Positions 61,598 to 64,000 of a stretch of DNA of 64,000 bases are shown in pieces (the first letter of the stretch is position 1; every line of letters begins with the position of its first letter). The notes below the pieces were generated by a model that saw only the letters and a program-made list of their open reading frames with translations, had not been told where the DNA came from and made no database searches. The DNA is from Pseudomonadota bacterium (GTDB lineage: Bacteria > Myxococcota_A > UBA9160 > JADFDR01): positions 26,924 through 90,923 of the forward strand of contig PIVT01000008.1 in assembly GCA_003353845.1 (NCBI GenBank), given 5' to 3'. A program made the translations under genes and the position numbers.

Positions 61598-64000
61598 TCA
61601 AAAGGAATGTTCGATACGGGCGATGATCGTGTCTTGGGTCTGTTTGGGTAGATCAATCCAGAAGGCACTGTAGCCGGCGACGCGTACTTGAAGATCGCAG
61701 TACAACTCAGGACGTTCCTGCGCATCTCGCAGTATCTCGTCATCCACCACATTGAACTGGATATGACTGATGGTTCCCTTTTCGTACCACGAGCGAATAT
61801 ACGCTGCAAAGAGATCCCTCTTCTTCCCTTCCAAGAAGGAAGGCATGAAGCGCTGGTTTACCAGTTGCGAGAACAAGTATGGGATCTTGGCGATGGAGTT
61901 TAGTGAGGCCGTTGGGCCACAGAGGTCGGTTCCGAAGGTGGGCGAGATTGTGCCGTCAGCAAAGCTTCCCATGGCAAAACGACCGTCGGGCGTGGCACCG
62001 CAACACAGTCCCACTACCTGATACGCCGCTGCGGTGCTGCCATCGAAGGTGCAGGGATGACCCCACGCGTCCTTCACCTGGCCAGCGGTGTCGGCAATAC
62101 CTTTCATATACTTGACCGCCCAGGCGTCGGCGAATTCGTCATCGTTTCCAAACTTCGGTACGCGCAGGAAGTCCTGCTGCATCACCTCGAATCCCTCCCA
62201 GTTTGCCCGCAGCGCTTCAAGCATTTCCGCCATGGTGTACTTGCCCTCTTGGAAGATCAGCTTCTCCATTGCGGCGAAAGAGTTGGCGGTGTTGATGCCA
62301 CCAAAACAGACAAAGTTTGGATAGGTGTCTTTCTCCTTGGCAACGGTATGGAGATCGACAACACGCTCCAGACACTCGTCGAACAAGAATGAATTGCAAG
62401 GATCGGGGTAGTACTGCTCGAGAACCTCGTGACCGATATTCCAGGAAGTAACCGCCACCTTCACGTGGAAGCTTAGACGCTGCATGTACGCGTCGAAGAG
62501 TTCATCAATGGATTTCATCTGCGCCGGATCGGCAAGCTCCGGGATGCCAGGCACCGGTATCGGATCCCAGAGTCCGAGGGTTTCTTCCAGCAGTTTCGGG
62601 CCCATGAATCCGCCCGTGTTATTCAATCCCGATCCGACATTGGGGTTCCCGGGCATGAAAGGATTCACGCACCCGACGATCCCTGCCTTCTTGGCTTCCT
62701 CGGGCGAGTAACCGCGCCGAAGCGCCCAGGTCTGGAGCAGATCTTCGTTGAACCAGCTCGGGTGCCCCATGCCGACTTTATTCAAATCGATGGCCCCTTC
62801 GATCACTTCCGGAGCCATGTTCTTGTGGTAGCGCAGGGCCAGCGGAGGCTGATTGACATGCAAGGTGCCCAAGGCTTCCATGGCGATGAGCGTGAGTTCG
62901 TTACAGAGATCGTTCCCATTGCCATCGGAGCCGCCGATCTGGGCGGTGTAAATCACGTCGATTCCCGTGGTAACACTGAAGATCACCGGATTCTCTAACG
63001 GGGAACCCAGGGCTTGGATCTTGATGAAGAGACACTCGACCAACTCCAAAGCTTCCGCACGAGTGATCCGGCCCGCTTGGATATCCGCCTCGTAGTAGGG
63101 CCACCAGATCTGGTCGAGGCGCTGGCCGCTGCCGTTTCCACAAACCGTCAGGTAGTGCCCGACAACCTCGATGATCCAATAGAATTGAAGAGCCTCGTGG
63201 AAGCTGCGCGGCGGCTTGGCCGGGACCCGTTCGAGGATGTTTGCCATCTCTTCGAGTTCAGCACGCCGGGCGGGATCACTCTCTTCCTCTGCCTGTGTGC
63301 GAGCGAGTTCTGCGTTGCGCTCTGCGTAGCGGATGATTGCCTTGCCGGAGATGATCATCGCTTCCAGAGTATTCTTCTTCTCCATGTACTCAGCCGGAGA
63401 CAATCCGGATAGTGCAGGATTATCTAGCGCTGCGAGCTTTGCCTCTGCCACCGCGAGGCGAGCTTCGAGCCCTTCCTTGTACAGCGCCTCGAAGTCGTAG
63501 ACCATGGCGCTGCGACTCCCTTCCCACGCCAGGCAACTGACGCTGGTGGCCATGGTGGTGATGAGTTCTTGCATCCCACTGGGATGCGCCTTCTTGATGC
63601 GTTCTGCACTGGCCTTGTCCTGCCAGAACGCACAGATCTCATCGACCTCTTTGCGCTCGACCTCATTGGCCATGTGGGAGAAACCACCAGTCCGGAAGGC
63701 TTCGGGTGTCCAAGCGACAGCCGTTTCAGGATGCCAACGAATTTCATTGGGGGCACCGTTGGGATCGCCGACGATCAGCTCGCCAGGTGCGATATAGATC
63801 GGCAATGCCTCACACATCCGCTTGACGGCTTCGGCTCTGCACAGCGTCCAAGGTGGCCCCGCGGTCTCCCGGTAGGCCTCCGTCATCAGACGCGCGCGAT
63901 CCATATTGATGCGAACACCTTGGCGGTAGGTGCACTTCTTGAGCCCCATGGCGATGCTGATGTAATCCTTGACCACAGCCGCTTTCCACACCAGCGCGTC
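61598..64000 (-). CDS. Glycyl radical enzyme, unassigned subgroup (5' end outside window)
   Basis: At least 800 residues, open to the window edge. The radical glycine lies in RVAGYSAFW (codon near 61673), and the catalytic cysteine in GIVGCVNPFMPG (codon near 62669). Both are intact. Dehydratase-type members such as choline lyase and glycerol dehydratase have GCVEP, so the glutamate two after Cys is Asn here, pointing to another reaction type such as decarboxylation or addition. The N-terminal RARLMTEAYRET and LIVGDPNGAPNEI are general family marks. The radical is made by a dedicated SAM activase, not seen in the window. The enzyme is oxygen-sensitive and suggests anoxic metabolism. Confidence 0.9.
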   Translation of the reverse strand, partial: DALVWKAAVVKDYISIAMGLKKCTYRQGVRINMDRARLMTEAYRETAGPPWTLCRAEAVKRMCEALPIYIAPGELIVGDPNGAPNEIRWHPETAVAWTPEAFRTGGFSHMANEVERKEVDEICAFWQDKASAERIKKAHPSGMQELITTMATSVSCLAWEGSRSAMVYDFEALYKEGLEARLAVAEAKLAALDNPALSGLSPAEYMEKKNTLEAMIISGKAIIRYAERNAELARTQAEEESDPARRAELEEMANILERVPAKPPRSFHEALQFYWIIEVVGHYLTVCGNGSGQRLDQIWWPYYEADIQAGRITRAEALELVECLFIKIQALGSPLENPVIFSVTTGIDVIYTAQIGGSDGNGNDLCNELTLIAMEALGTLHVNQPPLALRYHKNMAPEVIEGAIDLNKVGMGHPSWFNEDLLQTWALRRGYSPEEAKKAGIVGCVNPFMPGNPNVGSGLNNTGGFMGPKLLEETLGLWDPIPVPGIPELADPAQMKSIDELFDAYMQRLSFHVKVAVTSWNIGHEVLEQYYPDPCNSFLFDECLERVVDLHTVAKEKDTYPNFVCFGGINTANSFAAMEKLIFQEGKYTMAEMLEALRANWEGFEVMQQDFLRVPKFGNDDEFADAWAVKYMKGIADTAGQVKDAWGHPCTFDGSTAAAYQVVGLCCGATPDGRFAMGSFADGTISPTFGTDLCGPTASLNSIAKIPYLFSQLVNQRFMPSFLEGKKRDLFAAYIRSWYEKGTISHIQFNVVDDEILRDAQERPELYCDLQVRVAGYSAFWIDLPKQTQDTIIARIEHSF

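Overview
The window reads as chromosomal DNA of a Gram-negative bacterium, most like one of the former Deltaproteobacteria (Desulfobacterota/Myxococcota-type lineages). This rests on the gene order ftsH-folP-cdaA-cdaR-glmM-pdxJ-nnr-tsaE-lysC, familiar from that group, on LPS heptosyltransferase genes, a wax-ester/DGAT acyltransferase, several large MMPL/RND exporters, and a c-di-AMP cyclase beside c-di-GMP signalling. The lineage call is inference; no rRNA or tRNA gene was seen.

Region 1 (1-17.8 kb, all minus strand) is a dense housekeeping run. Transcription runs from the high coordinates down: pit and its PhoU-like partner, tilS, ftsH, folP, cdaA, cdaR, glmM, a PdxJ-family protein that has lost its catalytic residues, nnr, tsaE, lysC, a ComEA-like protein, a YihY/BrkB membrane protein, a cysteine desulfurase overlapping mnmA, and the first codons of rnc at the edge. 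Four 11-bp tandem repeats lie between nnr and tsaE.

Region 2 (18-25.7 kb, minus) is a Cu/Ag-type efflux operon: a secreted Cys/His protein, a DUF2231 membrane protein with a His-rich tail, an outer-membrane channel, an adaptor with four metal-binding modules, and a CusA-like pump with a pair of EF-hand loops inserted in its periplasmic domain.

Region 3 (26-35.5 kb) holds a GGDEF-EAL protein, a PAS histidine kinase with an altered N box, ilvA, a small cysteine-rich membrane protein, an MltF-like transglycosylase with a YceK-like lipoprotein, and a YeeE/YedE sulfur-transport pair.

Region 4 (35.6-47.5 kb, plus) has an MMPL exporter, a WS/DGAT enzyme with a lysine-rich tail, a serine hydrolase whose start overlaps it and which ends in 11-residue amphipathic repeats, a zinc ribbon protein, glnB, a Fur-box-controlled feoAB and a second MMPL exporter.

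Region 5 (47.5-54.2 kb) carries a rhodanese, three LPS-type glycosyltransferases, a B12-binding radical SAM protein and a fused remnant of a PagL-like gene and a response-regulator tail.

Region 6 (54.3-64 kb) has an AI-2E family permease, a patatin lipoprotein, a sulfotransferase, a TetR regulator coupled to a third MMPL exporter, and an incomplete glycyl radical enzyme. The most unusual items are the EF-hand pump, the residue-stripped PdxJ homologue, the possible storage-lipid acyltransferase/hydrolase pair, the PagL/receiver scar and the three related MMPL pumps.
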